Source: Amia ocellicauda (lineage: Eukaryota; Chordata; Actinopteri; Amiiformes; Amiidae). From it: a stretch of DNA of 64,000 nucleotides. A model generated the notes under the pieces. It searched no databases and was not told where the DNA came from. It worked only from the letters and a program-made list of their open reading frames with translations. Where the stretch lies: NCBI RefSeq assembly GCF_036373705.1, contig NC_089866.1:19623501-19687500 (forward strand). The letters run 5' to 3'. Made by a program: the position numbers and the translations under genes. Shown here piece by piece: positions 10,540-21,167 of the stretch (positions are counted from its first letter, which is position 1; the number at the start of each line of letters is the position of its first letter).

Positions 10540-13458
10540 GAAGAAACTGATTTTTCTTTATGTTGACTAATCCATTTTGACCTAAATGGTATATATATAT
10601 ACATAGATGTTTGTAATAACACATGCAGTAGTAATGGTACAATAATTTAGATGTATGATGCATAAATAGTGTTTATTATATCCATGTAGTTGGCACTTTA
10701 TAATTTGTTCCTTGCAAGCTTTTATATTTGTATATTTTAAATACAACAAGTGTAATCCTACAAAAGTCAGGCTTTCCACTAATTCAGTGAAAACTGATGT
10801 AACAGTGCATGATGTTAAACCCTATAAAAACACAGAACAATAATTATTACAATATAAATGTATCACTAACTTTAAATCTTATAACTATATATCACCCATC
10901 AACAGCTATTTAGCACCTGACAATAAATACTTTCATAGAAACCAACTGAAATTACTGCAGCCATCAGGTTCAGAGTTCACAACCTTATGACACGCTGATG
11001 TAATATGCAACAACCACAAAATGCTCCCAAAATATCTTAAAATGTTTAATTTTGAAAATGATTTCTAAACACAAGACTTCTACAGACCCTACTCAAGACA
11101 CCTGTACTTGTTTTTGTATATCTCCATACCTGAAATTGCACAATTTGAAGCCAAACTTTCATAAGAAATGAGTTGGAGAGATCAGGACAAGTTTTCTTAC
11201 CATGTGATGGAAAATGCCTCACTTTACCAATAGGTGTCCACACCAAATGTGGCAAGGCAAGGGATGCAAAAACTGTGCTTTTCACTTCAATCACATGATA
11301 ACATCACATGGCTTGGGGGAGGATACAATGCATATGATGCAAATGTGCTATATGGGATCTCATAGGGTTCTTAAAGGACACAGAAAGGAAATAAGTCAAC
11401 CTGGATATGCCATTGACGAACAGAAAATCAAATAGAGTAATTTAAATCATTATGAATTGAATATCTTGTGGTTTTGCATTGTTAACAAACAATGTTAACT
11501 ATTTCATATAGAACATATTATATCCTTCTTTGCTAATTTTATTCTATGTTTTGTTTGATTTATACTACTTGTTCTAAAATGATCACAAGACATAGTGGTG
11601 CTTTGCTCTGACAATCCCAGAACAGTTATTCTACTAGCAGCTCTACGCCATGCTCATCACACTGCATGGTGGTTTGCTCTTCTTGTTCTTGTTAATGCTC
11701 TTCCCTGCCAACCTCAAAACACACCACACTGGGAACAATATAGGATGTATACAATTGTATAACTCTCTTCAACCTGGCTTTCTGGCTTCAACCATTCAAC
11801 TGATTTCAACGTCTGCTGTTTGCTTTAGATTCTTCCAGCTTCGCTCCTCTCGTGTTCATTTCCTTTTCCATACTCTGCACTCGAGTCCGTGCACACCACT
11901 CAAAACTGCCCTTGTCTCTTGTCTCTCCCTCTGTGTCCTTCCACACCCAGCTGCTCTTCTTCTCTAGTTTGATTAATCATGTCTTTTGCTACTCTAAATG
12001 ATCCTGTAGTTGTGTGTAGCCTGCCCTGTGTGGACTGGCCTCCCATCCCGGTATCCCCTGCCTTGTGACCCGGGCCTCCTGCTTCCCATGATGCTTTAGT
12101 GTAAGGAGTATTTATTAATAACAGACGGATTGAAAAATCTTCCATATTGAATGTGAATGTTACCTTTTTATATATATATTTTTTTTTATTTGATGTATTT
12201 TATTATGGATGCTCTTTGTTTAATTAATACACTAAAAAATATAATGTTTTTCAATAATAAGCACAGCAGTCTTGGCTATGACATTTTTGCACAATCTGGA
12301 ATTTCTGTGTGCTCACATAACCAGCAGAACCGCATCTTTGACAAACACATTGGTGCTCCTTGACTTTATTCAGTAACAAAATGCACTAATGTTACAATCA
12401 CCGGCAAACTTTGTAAAACACAAATGAGAGCATTAGTCCAAGACCTTTCTCTGAAAGATGAATCACGTTCAGATGTAACTAGAGAGCTATGACTTCTGCA
12501 AACACTGGAGGGAGTCCAACACACAAATTCTCATGCAATTGTACGCATCATGGACAAGTGAAACATTGGGTGAAGATTACATATTAAAATTAGGTACGAG
12601 TCCTAATGCGTATTTCTGACAGTGGTTTCAAAAAAGGAAGTGGATTTATGGGGAAATATATATTCCAGCTGGTCTGTGAGTTGTCCCCCACACAAAGCGG
12701 AGGACTGTATTCTGTACTCCATTATTCAACCATTTGTTTGTGGTGAGTTTGTTTGCTTTTCATTGTTCACACTTTTAAATAGAATATGCACATAGATGTA
12801 TATGTATGTCTACAAATAATGAAACAGATCTCATTTGTATCAACAGCAGTTTTCTGTGAGTTAATTGTCAATAGATAATACAATTTTGTTAACTGTGGCA
12901 AAGTTGTAAGATTATGGTGCAATTTCTTAAACTGTTAGTTACATGTATTCAGTTTAGCAGTTATTTTAAGAGATGTAAGTAATAAAACATGCTCATATTA
13001 TTTTACCTTTTTCTTGGCAAAGATTTTTGGAAATTTTCCAAAACACACTATCATACAATGAAGTTTAACATTTATGCTTTATAATCTATAATCTAATTTT
13101 TATTTTTTTTCCAACCAAGTCCATACACCAGTGCAATATATATTAAATTAACCTAATGACATACAAGATCCTTATGCTTGATATAAGAAATTGCTGCCCA
13201 AGGTGTCTTTGTCAAATATAATTCTGCCTCACATAATTTTTTTTTTAACTTCAGATATAATCTCCAAGAAAGGTGTATTTATAATATTGATCTAGTAGAA
13301 CAATTTGGGTTCTAGCTTTCAAAAACAGTTTGAGTTCTATGTATTTGTCATTATGAGACTCTGAACGAGAAATGATCAGTCTTGGTAATTGTGAAGAATC
13401 GTGTGATGTTTATAGAATCCTTCTCTGTTACAGTGACAGTATAACTGAATATATGCAT
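10540..13458. other. Inter-gene spacer between copies 2 and 3, no gene seen
   Basis: Contains the unit 2/3 junction at 11119/11120. The content is that of the spacer at 4868-7787, including the 274 bp segment absent from unit 1. Confidence 0.6.
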
Positions 13459-13561
13459 TATAAAATTAATGCACAAACCCCTTCAGTCAAATCTCCTGCC
13501 TGACTCTGCTGCTCACCTCTTTAAACACAGCTGAACATACGAACAATTGCTGTTCTTTGAA
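13459..13561 (+). promoter_or_regulatory. cmklr1: TATA box and putative non-coding exon 1, receptor copy 3
   Basis: TATAAAA at 13459-13465. The donor sequence here is GAA|GTGAGC instead of AAT|GTAAGG. The surrounding bases changed but a consensus donor was kept at the same offset, which supports a real splice site. The intron runs 13562-13917 and is 356 bp because of a SINE-tail insertion. Confidence 0.62.
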
Positions 13562-13689
13562 GTGAGCTTTCTGTACTTTGAATTTCAGGTTGTTTTCTAT
13601 AGACATGCATACTTTTACTAAGAAATATAATAATCATAATAATAATACATCTATTACATACAAAATCACAAACGTGAGTACTATATACT

Positions 13690-13789
13690 CCTTCACTGTA
13701 TTATTGCACTTTGTTTGCACTTATGTTGTAAATCGCCCTGGATAAGGGCGTCTGCCAATAATTAAAATAATAATAATAATATTATTATT

Positions 13790-13858
<69 letters not shown>
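13690..13858 (+). mobile_element. SINE 3' tail with ATT/AAT microsatellite in copy 3 intron
   Basis: The sequence TGTAAATCGCCCTGGATAAG and the following GGCGTCTGCCAATAA are the hallmark 3' tail of fish SINEs. It runs into a long AAT/ATT microsatellite (about 13765-13856). The insert is absent from the other three copies. It is bounded by ATACT at 13685-13689 and 13854-13858, a likely 5 bp target duplication. The 5' tRNA-like head is missing. Confidence 0.8.
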
Positions 13859-13930
13859 GTTTAGTATTTTGAGGTCAGTGATGTGATGTGAATCTATGTT
13901 CTTGTTTATTTTCTCAGGTATTGATTGATT

Positions 13931-14983
13931 ATGGACCCAGTAGATGACTATGACTATGACTATTTCAATAATGATACTGATGCTGGTCCAGTGAAGACCA
14001 ACACAACTTCCCTTCCCACTGGCTCTGCTGCCTGTACTGTAACTCTGCACAGCTCTGCATTTAGAAATGTGATCGCCGTGCTTTATTCCATTATTTTTCT
14101 CCTGGGGTTCTGTGGAAATGGCTTGGTGATCTGGATAACTGGCTTCAAGATGAAGAGAACTGTCAACACCACCTGGTTCCTCAGCTTGGCCATCTCTGAC
14201 TTCTTGTTCTGTGTTTTCCTTCCCTTTAACATTGTGCATGTTGCCTGCGATTCGCACTGGTACTTCGGATTGTTAATGTGCAAGTTTAACGCCTTCATAC
14301 TGTTCCTCAACATGTTCAGCAGCATCTTCCTCCTGGTCATCATCAGTATTGACCGCTGTGTGACTGTTGTGTTCCCAGTATGGTCCCAGAACTACCGCAC
14401 ACCACGGATGGCTTCTGTGATAGCCTTCCTTGCCTGGGTCACCGCTTGTCTTTTAAGTATACCGTCATTGATATTCAGGGACATTAAAACTAGTCGGGGG
14501 AAAACTTTGTGCTACAACAACTATGAAAACACAGATCATGAAAGTGTTGCTTTCAGCAGATTCGTCTTTGGATTTGTGATTCCCTTCGTGGTGATTGTCT
14601 TCTGCTACACTATCATCATCAGGAAACTGAAGAACAATCGGATGGCAAGATCTAACAAACCATTCAAAATCATGTCTGCCATCATCGCCACTTTCTTTGT
14701 CTGCTGGTTACCCTACCACATTGTCATAATGCTCGAGATAAACCACCATCGACACGACACAGAGATTTTCAAAAAAGCATTTAGTGCCATTGTTACTCTC
14801 GCCTTCGCCAACAGTTTCCTCAATCCCATCCTGTACGTGTTCATGGGCAACGACTTCAAGCAGAAGTTTAAGATGTCTGTCCTCTCCAAAATCGAGAACG
14901 CTCTGAGCGAGGATGGGCGCACCACAAGTAGGCGGCTATCGAAGAGCAGCTCGGTGTATGATAAAGGATCAACTGTCGTGTGA
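13931..14983 (+). CDS. cmklr1: Chemerin-receptor-like GPCR, copy 3 (350 aa)
   Basis: Intact receptor. The body from TM1 onward is the same as copy 1 except for I72M and L117F equivalents, so all family landmarks (DRC, PVWSQN, CWLPY, NPILY) are present. The N-terminus is of a second type shared with copy 4, starting MDPVDDY and followed by Tyr-Asp alternation (residues 7-11). Glycosylation sites are N14 and N24. It is also the most altered N-terminus: it has NDTDAG in place of NVTETG and an extra cysteine at residue 35 that has no counterpart in the other copies. The start ATG at 13931 lies 13 bp inside the exon that begins at 13918. Confidence 0.93.
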   Translation: MDPVDDYDYDYFNNDTDAGPVKTNTTSLPTGSAACTVTLHSSAFRNVIAVLYSIIFLLGFCGNGLVIWITGFKMKRTVNTTWFLSLAISDFLFCVFLPFNIVHVACDSHWYFGLLMCKFNAFILFLNMFSSIFLLVIISIDRCVTVVFPVWSQNYRTPRMASVIAFLAWVTACLLSIPSLIFRDIKTSRGKTLCYNNYENTDHESVAFSRFVFGFVIPFVVIVFCYTIIIRKLKNNRMARSNKPFKIMSAIIATFFVCWLPYHIVIMLEINHHRHDTEIFKKAFSAIVTLAFANSFLNPILYVFMGNDFKQKFKMSVLSKIENALSEDGRTTSRRLSKSSSVYDKGSTVV

Positions 14984-15258
14984 GAAACTTAAGTACAAAA
15001 CACTGCAGTTGTTCTGCTACATATTGCTAACCCAGACCCTTCGAAGAAACAGAGCTGAGCAGATTCAAATATGATTGTATACATCACCCTGAAGTGTAAA
15101 CATATTTCTGATACAAACTGTGGCAGTAAATGCATAATAGTTATATTGCATTGCCATTTTGATACATGATTAAGGTTTTTTGTATGTGCTAATAATACTG
15201 GAAAAACTGTAGAAGCTGCCTTTTTGAGAACTCAGTCTGTATAAACATTATACAGTAC

Positions 15259-15264
15259 AATAAA
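15259..15264 (+). other. cmklr1: Polyadenylation signal AATAAA, receptor copy 3
   Basis: AATAAA 275 bp after the stop codon, as in the other copies. Confidence 0.5.
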
Positions 15265-16216
15265 CAATGTATATTAATACTTAATCCATAGCATAACATT
15301 ACACACAATAGAGGAGTGTTTTTCTATTATTGTCTAATTATTGTGCAAATGTCTACCATTCAACATTACTCTGAATACAAGTTTATATACTATTAACTTT
15401 AGCACTTTTATCATGATTTGTATCAAGCTGGTCAGTGTTTTTTATATATTTGATTGTCTTCCTGGAACTCTATGGTGCAGTGAAGGTGTATTATTTAATG
15501 GTGTTACTGAAGTGTGCAGGAAGATGACGTCGTATTTCTAACCACAGTGCTAGACAGTATTTACAGTTTACTTTATGCAGTGTGATTAAGTAAATTGTAC
15601 GACTTGTAAAATAGAAATGTAAAAGTAAAATATCTGAGAGCTTCTATATAATATATGCTGTAGAGTAATTTAATGTATTTTTATTTATGCTAATGTATTA
15701 ATATTTATCTGAATATTACATTCATTTTACTGAGCAAGAGCTAATCAATGGATTCAATTTCATACAAATACTCTCTGCTTACACTAGTATGTAGTACTAT
15801 TTGCACAAACAGAAATTGATATAGGCTTTACTTATTGGGTAACCTGAGTGAAAATATAATCAAACATTTTCTAATGTTATAGACATATGTTTTGACATCT
15901 TACCTTACAATTGTAATGGATAATATGTAAGTGTTTTAGATTATAAAAGCACATTTCTGCTGCCATTCTCGAGAAACGTTTTCTAATAAAATACCATAGC
16001 ACTGATGTTGTTATGACGGATGACACAGTTTTACTCATACATTTTCTGCAGAGTAATACTGTTGCTATGCATTACAATAGCCTGCTCTATAGATGAGGTA
16101 TAGATTTGATTCAAAGACAAAAGGTAATCCTTCCAAGATGTCAAATGGGCAAAGTTATTTTACTTTCACTTCCTAAAAACACTGCGATCAACTCATACTG
16201 AAATCATGTGAATGTC
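15265..16216. other. 3' flank of receptor copy 3, no gene seen
   Basis: Unit-type flank ending at about 16216, where the match to units 1 and 2 stops. The TM7 relic present there is lacking here. Confidence 0.55.
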
Positions 16217-16612
16217 ATCCACGTCACTGTATTGTTTTTAATGTGAATGACTGGTTCCCTGATTCATGCAATACAAAATTGCATAACTGCAAGCTTCATT
16301 TTTTTTGTCCACTTGTGCAATTCCAGAAAGAGCAGTTTCCCTTGGCATGCGATCACCTCTTTGATCGGCCTTCTTGGGCTTTAACTGATAGTAACAAGTT
16401 TAGTTTGCCTGCAGTGCCACCGATGAGTTACAGCATGCATTTGTATGTTAACACTATCAAACCATTAAAAACAATCTCACTTAATAATGGCTTAAGTGGG
16501 ATATTAATTGATTTGTTTATGTGCAATTTCAACTCTGTTGTAATGCCAAATAAATGTGTTAAATTTTAATCATTCAAGACAGTGGAATAGCTAATAATAT
16601 ATATCATACATA
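16217..16612. other. Unassigned segment between unit 3 and the Tc1 element
   Basis: This segment has no match elsewhere in the window. A 108-codon frame at 16243-16569 resembles nothing I know. Near its end, AATAAATGTG at about 16551 looks like a polyadenylation signal in a T-rich context, so a retroposed 3' UTR is possible but unproven. Confidence 0.4.
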
Positions 16613-16614
16613 TA

Positions 16615-17838
16615 CATTCACCTAAAGGATTATTCGGAACACCTGTTCAATTTCTCATTAATGCAATTATCTAACCAACCAATCACATGGCAGTTGCTTC
16701 AATGCATTTAGGGGTGTGGTCCTGGTCAAGACAATCTCCTGAACTCCAAACTGAATGTCTGAATGGGAAAGAAAGGTGATTTAAGCAATTTTGAGCGTGG
16801 CATGGTTGTTGGTGCCAGAAGGGCCGGTCTGAGTATTTCACAATCTGCTCAGTTACTGGGATTTTCACGCACAACCATTTCTAGGGTTTACAAAGAATGG
16901 TGTGAAAAGGGAAAAACATCCAGTATGCGGCAGTCCTGTGGGGGTCGAAAATGCCTTGTTGATGCTAGAGGTCAGAGGAGAATGGGCCGACTGATTCAAG
17001 CTGATAGAAGAGCAACTTTGACTGAAATAAGCACTCGTTACAACCGAGGTATGCAGCAAAGCATTTGTGAAGCCACAACACGTACAACCTTGAGGCGGAT
17101 GGGCTACAACAGCAGAAGACCCCACCGGGTACCACTCATCTCCACTACAAATAGGGAAAAGAGGCTACAATTTGCACAAGCTCACCAAAATTGGACAGTT
17201 GAAGACTGGAAAAATGTTGCCTGGTCTGATGAGTCTCGATTTCTGTTGAGACATTCAGATGGTAGAGTCAGAATTTGGCGTAAACAGAATGAGAACATGG
17301 ATCCATCATGCCTTGTTACCACTGTGCAGGCTGGTGGTGGTGGTGTAATGGTGTGGGGGATATTTTCTTGGCACACTTTAGGCCCCTTAGTGCCAACTGG
17401 GCATCATTTAAATGCCACGGCCTACCTGAGCATTGTTTCTGACCATGTCCATCCCTTTATGACCACCATGTACCCATCCTCTGATGGCTACTTCCAGCAT
17501 GATAATGCACCATGTCACAAAGGTCGAATCATTTCAAATTGGTTTCTTGAACATGACAATGAGTTCACTGTACTAAACTGGCCCCCACAGTCACCAGATC
17601 TCAACCCAATGGAGCATCTTTGGGATGTGGTGGAACGGGAGCTTCGTGCCCTGGATGTGCATCCCACAAATCTCCATCAACTGCAAGATGCTATCCTATC
17701 AATATGGGCCAACATTTCTAAAGAATGCTTTCAGCACCTTGTTGAATCAATGCCACGTAGAATTAAGGCAGTTCTGAAGGCGGAAGGGGGTCAAACACAG
17801 TAATAGTATGGTGTTCCTAATAATCTTTTAGGTGAGTG
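16615..17838 (+). mobile_element. Intact Tc1/mariner element, DD36E type (1224 bp)
   Basis: The terminal inverted repeats start CATTCACCTAAAG at 16615 and, on the opposite strand, CACTCACCTAAAA at 17838. They match over about 29 bp with three mismatches. TA dinucleotides flank both ends (16613-16614 and 17839-17840), as expected of Tc1/mariner target duplication. An uninterrupted transposase gene fills the middle. Intact ends plus an open gene suggest recent insertion. Confidence 0.92.
16763..17803 (+). CDS. Tc1/mariner transposase, full length (346 aa)
   Basis: DNA transposase that cuts and pastes the surrounding element. Residues 1-110 form a paired-type helix-turn-helix DNA-binding region (LSISQSAQLLGFSRTTIS at 23-40). 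The catalytic region has D156 (WSDESRF), D247 (QHDNAPCH) and E284 (NPMEHLW). Thirty-six residues separate the second Asp from the Glu, rather than the 34 of classic Tc1, so the triad is DD36E. That spacing defines the Incomer family of Tc1/mariner transposases. No stop or frameshift interrupts the gene and the triad is complete, so it may be active. The start ATG sits 148 bp inside the left end and the stop 35 bp from the right end. Confidence 0.94.
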   Translation: MGKKGDLSNFERGMVVGARRAGLSISQSAQLLGFSRTTISRVYKEWCEKGKTSSMRQSCGGRKCLVDARGQRRMGRLIQADRRATLTEISTRYNRGMQQSICEATTRTTLRRMGYNSRRPHRVPLISTTNREKRLQFAQAHQNWTVEDWKNVAWSDESRFLLRHSDGRVRIWRKQNENMDPSCLVTTVQAGGGGVMVWGIFSWHTLGPLVPTGHHLNATAYLSIVSDHVHPFMTTMYPSSDGYFQHDNAPCHKGRIISNWFLEHDNEFTVLNWPPQSPDLNPMEHLWDVVERELRALDVHPTNLHQLQDAILSIWANISKECFQHLVESMPRRIKAVLKAEGGQTQ

Positions 17839-17840
17839 TA

Positions 17841-18083
17841 TACACAGCTCTGGAAAAAAATAAGAGACCACAGCAAATGTTTCTTAAATCAGCATCTCTA
17901 CATGTATGGCAGCCATTCCATTCCATTCATATTTTTATTTGGAATTTGGGAGAAATGTTGTCAGTAGTTTATAGAATAAAACAAAAATGTTCATTTTACC
18001 CAAACACATACCTACAGTATAAATAGTAAAACCAGAGGAACTGATCATTTTGCAGTGGTCTCTTAATTTCTTCCAGAGCTGTA
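17841..18083. mobile_element. Non-autonomous Tc1/mariner-like MITE
   Basis: The ends are inverted: ACAGCTCTGGAAAAAAATAA with GAGACCAC on the left, and GTGGTCTCTTAATTTCTTCC with AGAGCTGTA on the right. There is no coding capacity. TA flanks fit Tc1/mariner mobilisation. It directly abuts the right end of the DD36E element. The same terminal sequence recurs as a remnant at 24744-24803. Confidence 0.8.
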
Positions 18084-18383
18084 TATATTGTGATATAGTG
18101 CTGATTACAACACTACTTGGCCGGAAGGCTAACACTACACCTCCCAGAAGCCCTAAGTGGATGAATCATTCTTTGGAACCACCTGACCAGCTGGATGCCC
18201 CTGATTGACTGATTTCTTGCATAAAAGCAGGAAGTTGGACAGTGAAGATAGCAGTAGAGAAATGATTCAGAGAGTAATCCAAAGTCCATAAGTAGATGTT
18301 CATTAGCAGTAGTCCTCAATTCTGTTTCCATGTCTTCTGTTTATATATGAAATTCCTGTACACACTTTGCTGCCTAAGAAATA
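18084..18383. other. Unassigned segment before unit 4
   Basis: No gene is visible. CTCCCAGAAGCCC and a TATA-like GCATAAAAGCAGG recall retroelement LTR sequence, but no paired LTR or TG...CA boundary is evident. Confidence 0.35.
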
Positions 18384-19520
18384 TGCTCACATAACCAGTA
18401 TAACAGCATTTTGACAAACACATTGGTGCTCCTTGACTTTATTCAATAACAAAATGCATGCACTTTAAAATCACCTGCTAATTTTGTAAAACACAAATGA
18501 GAGCATTACCCCTACACCTTTCTCTAACAGATAAATCCTGTTTAGATGTAATTGAACAACTATGACTTCTGCAAACACTGGAGGGAGTCCAACACAAATT
18601 TTCAGAAAATTGCAAGTATGGTGGACCATTTGAATCATTGGGTGAAGATTATAGATTAAAATTAGCTACAAGTCCTAATGCGTATTTCTGACAGTGCTGT
18701 CAAAAAAGGATGTGAAATATGTACTTCAGCTAGGCTGTGAGTTGTCCCCCACACAAAACAGAGGACTGTATAACTCATTGTTCAACCATATATTTGGGGT
18801 GAGTTTGTTTTCTTATCATTGTTCACGCTTTTAAATATAAAATGCACATACAAGAATATGTATATCTACAAATATTGAAACATATCAAATTTGTACCAAC
18901 AGCACTCTTCTGTGAGTTAATTTTCACTAGATGATATAATATTGTTAACTGTGGCAAAGTCTTAAGATTATCATCCAATTTCTGAGTAAACTGTTAGTTA
19001 CGTGTATTTAGTTTAACAGTTATTTTAAGAGATGTATTCCTTTATAATCATCAGACATGCTCGTATTAAAACTTTTTCTTGGCAGAATTATTCGAACATC
19101 TTCAAAACACATTATTGTACCATGAACATTTATGCTTTATCATCTATTTAAATGCAAAGTTGTTTTTTAATCCGCCAAGTCCATACAACAATATAATATA
19201 TATTCAGTTACCATAATGACATACGAGGTCCTTATGTTTGATACAAGAAATTGCTGCCCATGTTGTATATAGTTCTGCCTCATATCACTTTTTTTTTTTT
19301 CAAATCTAATCTCGAAGAAAGGTGTATTTATAATATTGATCTAGTAAAACAATTGTGTTCTGCCAACGTTGTTTTAGCTTTCAAAAACAGTTTGAGTTAT
19401 ATGTATTTGTCATTATGAGACTCTGAATGAGAAATGATCAGTCTTGGTAATTGTGAAGAATCGTGTGATGTTTATAGAATCCTTCTCTGTTACAGTGACA
19501 GTATAACTGAATATATGCAT
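18384..19520. other. 5' flank of receptor copy 4, no gene seen
   Basis: Diverged counterpart of the flank upstream of copies 1-3. No coding content. Confidence 0.55.
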
Positions 19521-19623
19521 TATAAAATTAATGCACAAACCCCTTCAGTCAAATCTCCTGCCTGACTCTGCTGCTCACCTCTTTAAACACAGCTGAACAT
19601 ACGAGCAATTGCTGTTCTTTAAT
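19521..19623 (+). promoter_or_regulatory. cmklr1: TATA box and putative non-coding exon 1, receptor copy 4
   Basis: TATAAAA at 19521-19527, donor AAT|GTAAGG with the intron starting at 19624, and acceptor ending at 19811 (intron 188 bp). This block is nearly unchanged from the other copies, while the DNA upstream of about 19385 is clearly diverged. That points to constraint or to the edge of a conversion tract. Confidence 0.62.
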
Positions 19624-19824
19624 GTAAGGTTTTTGTACTTATGAATTTCAGGTTGTTTTATATAGACATGCATACTTTTACTAAGAAATAGAATAATCAT
19701 AATAATAATACATCTATTTCATATAAAATCACAAATGTGTGTACTATATACTGTTTAGTATTTTGAGGTCAGTGATGTGATGTGAATCTATGTTCTTGTT
19801 TATTTTCTCAGGTATTGATTGATT

Positions 19825-20886
19825 ATGGACCCAGTAGATGACTATTCCTATGACTATGACTATGACTATTTCAATAACGTTACTGAAACTGGTCCAGTGA
19901 AGACCAACGCAACTTCCCTTTCCACTGGCGCCGCTGCCGGTACTGAAACGGCCAGCTCTGCATTTAGAAATGTGATCGCCGTGCTTTATTCCATTATTTT
20001 TCTCCTGGGGTTCTGTGGAAATGGCTTGGTGATCTGGATAACTGGCTTCAAGATGAAGAGAACTGTGAACACCACCTGGTTCCTCAGCTTGGCCATCTCT
20101 GACTTCTTGTTCTGTGTTTTCCTTCCCTTTTACATTGTGCATGTTGTCTGCGATTCGCACTGGTACTTTGGATTGTTAATGTGCAAGTTTAACGCATTCA
20201 TACTGTTCCTCAACATGTTCAGCAGCATCTTCCTCCTGGTCATCATCAGTATTGACCGCTGTGTGACTGTTGTGTTCCCAGTGTGGTCCCAGAACTACCG
20301 CACACCACGGATGGCTTCTGTGATAGCCTTCCTTGCCTGGGTCGCCGCTTGTCTTTTAAGTATACCGCCATTGATATTCAGGGACATTACAGCTAGTCGA
20401 GGGAAAACTTTGTGCTACAACAACTATGAAAATGCAAATCATGAAAGTGTTGCTTTCAGCAGATTCATCTTTGGATTTGTGATTCCCTTTGTGGTGATTG
20501 TCTTCTGCTACACTATCATCATCAGGAAACTGAAGAACAATCGGATGGCAAGATCTAACAAACCATTCAAAATCATGTCTGCCATCATCGCCACTTTCTT
20601 TGTCTGCTGGTTACCCTACCACATTGTCATAATACTCGAGATAAACCACCATCGACACGACACCGAGATTTTTAAAAAAGCAGTTAGTGTTGTTGTTACT
20701 CTTGCCTTCGCCAACAGTTTCCTCAATCCCATCCTGTACGTGTTCATGGGCAACGACTTCAAGCAGAAGTTTAAGATGTCTGTCCTCTCCAAAATCGAGA
20801 ACACTCTGAGCGAGGATGGGCGCACCACAAGCAGGCGGCTATCGAAGAGCAGCTCGGTGTATAATAAAGGATCAACTGTCGTGTGA
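19825..20886 (+). CDS. cmklr1: Chemerin-receptor-like GPCR, copy 4 (353 aa)
   Basis: Intact and the most diverged of the four. The N-terminus is of the MDPVDDY type, with the longest Tyr-Asp run (residues 5-15, coded by repeated TATGAC hexamers). Glycosylation sites are N18 and N28. Private changes relative to the other copies include PFYIVHVV in TM2 (for PFNIVHVA), VAACLLSIPPL in TM4, ENANHES in loop 2, IVIILEI in TM6, KAVSVVVTL entering TM7, IENTLSED in the tail and YNKG near the end. It shares ITASRG and RFIFGF with copy 2. All activation motifs are kept (DRC, CWLPY, NPILY), so it should fold and signal. The start ATG lies 13 bp inside the exon that begins at 19812. Confidence 0.93.
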   Translation: MDPVDDYSYDYDYDYFNNVTETGPVKTNATSLSTGAAAGTETASSAFRNVIAVLYSIIFLLGFCGNGLVIWITGFKMKRTVNTTWFLSLAISDFLFCVFLPFYIVHVVCDSHWYFGLLMCKFNAFILFLNMFSSIFLLVIISIDRCVTVVFPVWSQNYRTPRMASVIAFLAWVAACLLSIPPLIFRDITASRGKTLCYNNYENANHESVAFSRFIFGFVIPFVVIVFCYTIIIRKLKNNRMARSNKPFKIMSAIIATFFVCWLPYHIVIILEINHHRHDTEIFKKAVSVVVTLAFANSFLNPILYVFMGNDFKQKFKMSVLSKIENTLSEDGRTTSRRLSKSSSVYNKGSTVV

Positions 20887-21161
20887 GAAACTTAAGTACA
20901 AAACACTGCAGTTGTTCTGCTACATATTGCTAACCCAGACCCTTCGAAGAAACAGAGCTGAGCAGATTCAAATATGATTGTATACATCACCCTGAAGTGT
21001 AAACATATTTCTGATACAAACTGTGGCAGTAAATGCATAATAGTAATATTGCATTGCCATTTTGATACATGATTAAAGTTTTTTGTATGTGCTAATAATA
21101 CTGGAAAAACTGTAGAAGCTGCCTTTTTGAGAACTCAGTCTGAATAAGCATTATACAGTAC

Positions 21162-21167
21162 AATAAA
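21162..21167 (+). other. cmklr1: Polyadenylation signal AATAAA, receptor copy 4
   Basis: AATAAA 275 bp after the stop, the same place as in the other three copies. Confidence 0.5.

Larger units (their letters stand above)
5449..11119 (+). repeat. Tandem array unit 2 (5671 bp, complete)
   Basis: This is the only unit bounded by unit starts on both sides within the window. It carries receptor copy 2 and the second TM7 relic. Its stretch 9821-9930 downstream of the gene matches unit 4 (21553-21662) better than units 1 and 3, which suggests a conversion tract. Confidence 0.93.
11120..16216 (+). repeat. Tandem array unit 3 (3'-truncated)
   Basis: This unit matches unit 2 from its start up to about 16216. 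There the homology stops exactly where units 1 and 2 begin the TM7 relic. It carries receptor copy 3 and a SINE-tail plus ATT/AAT insertion in the putative 5' intron (13690-13858). Confidence 0.9.
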
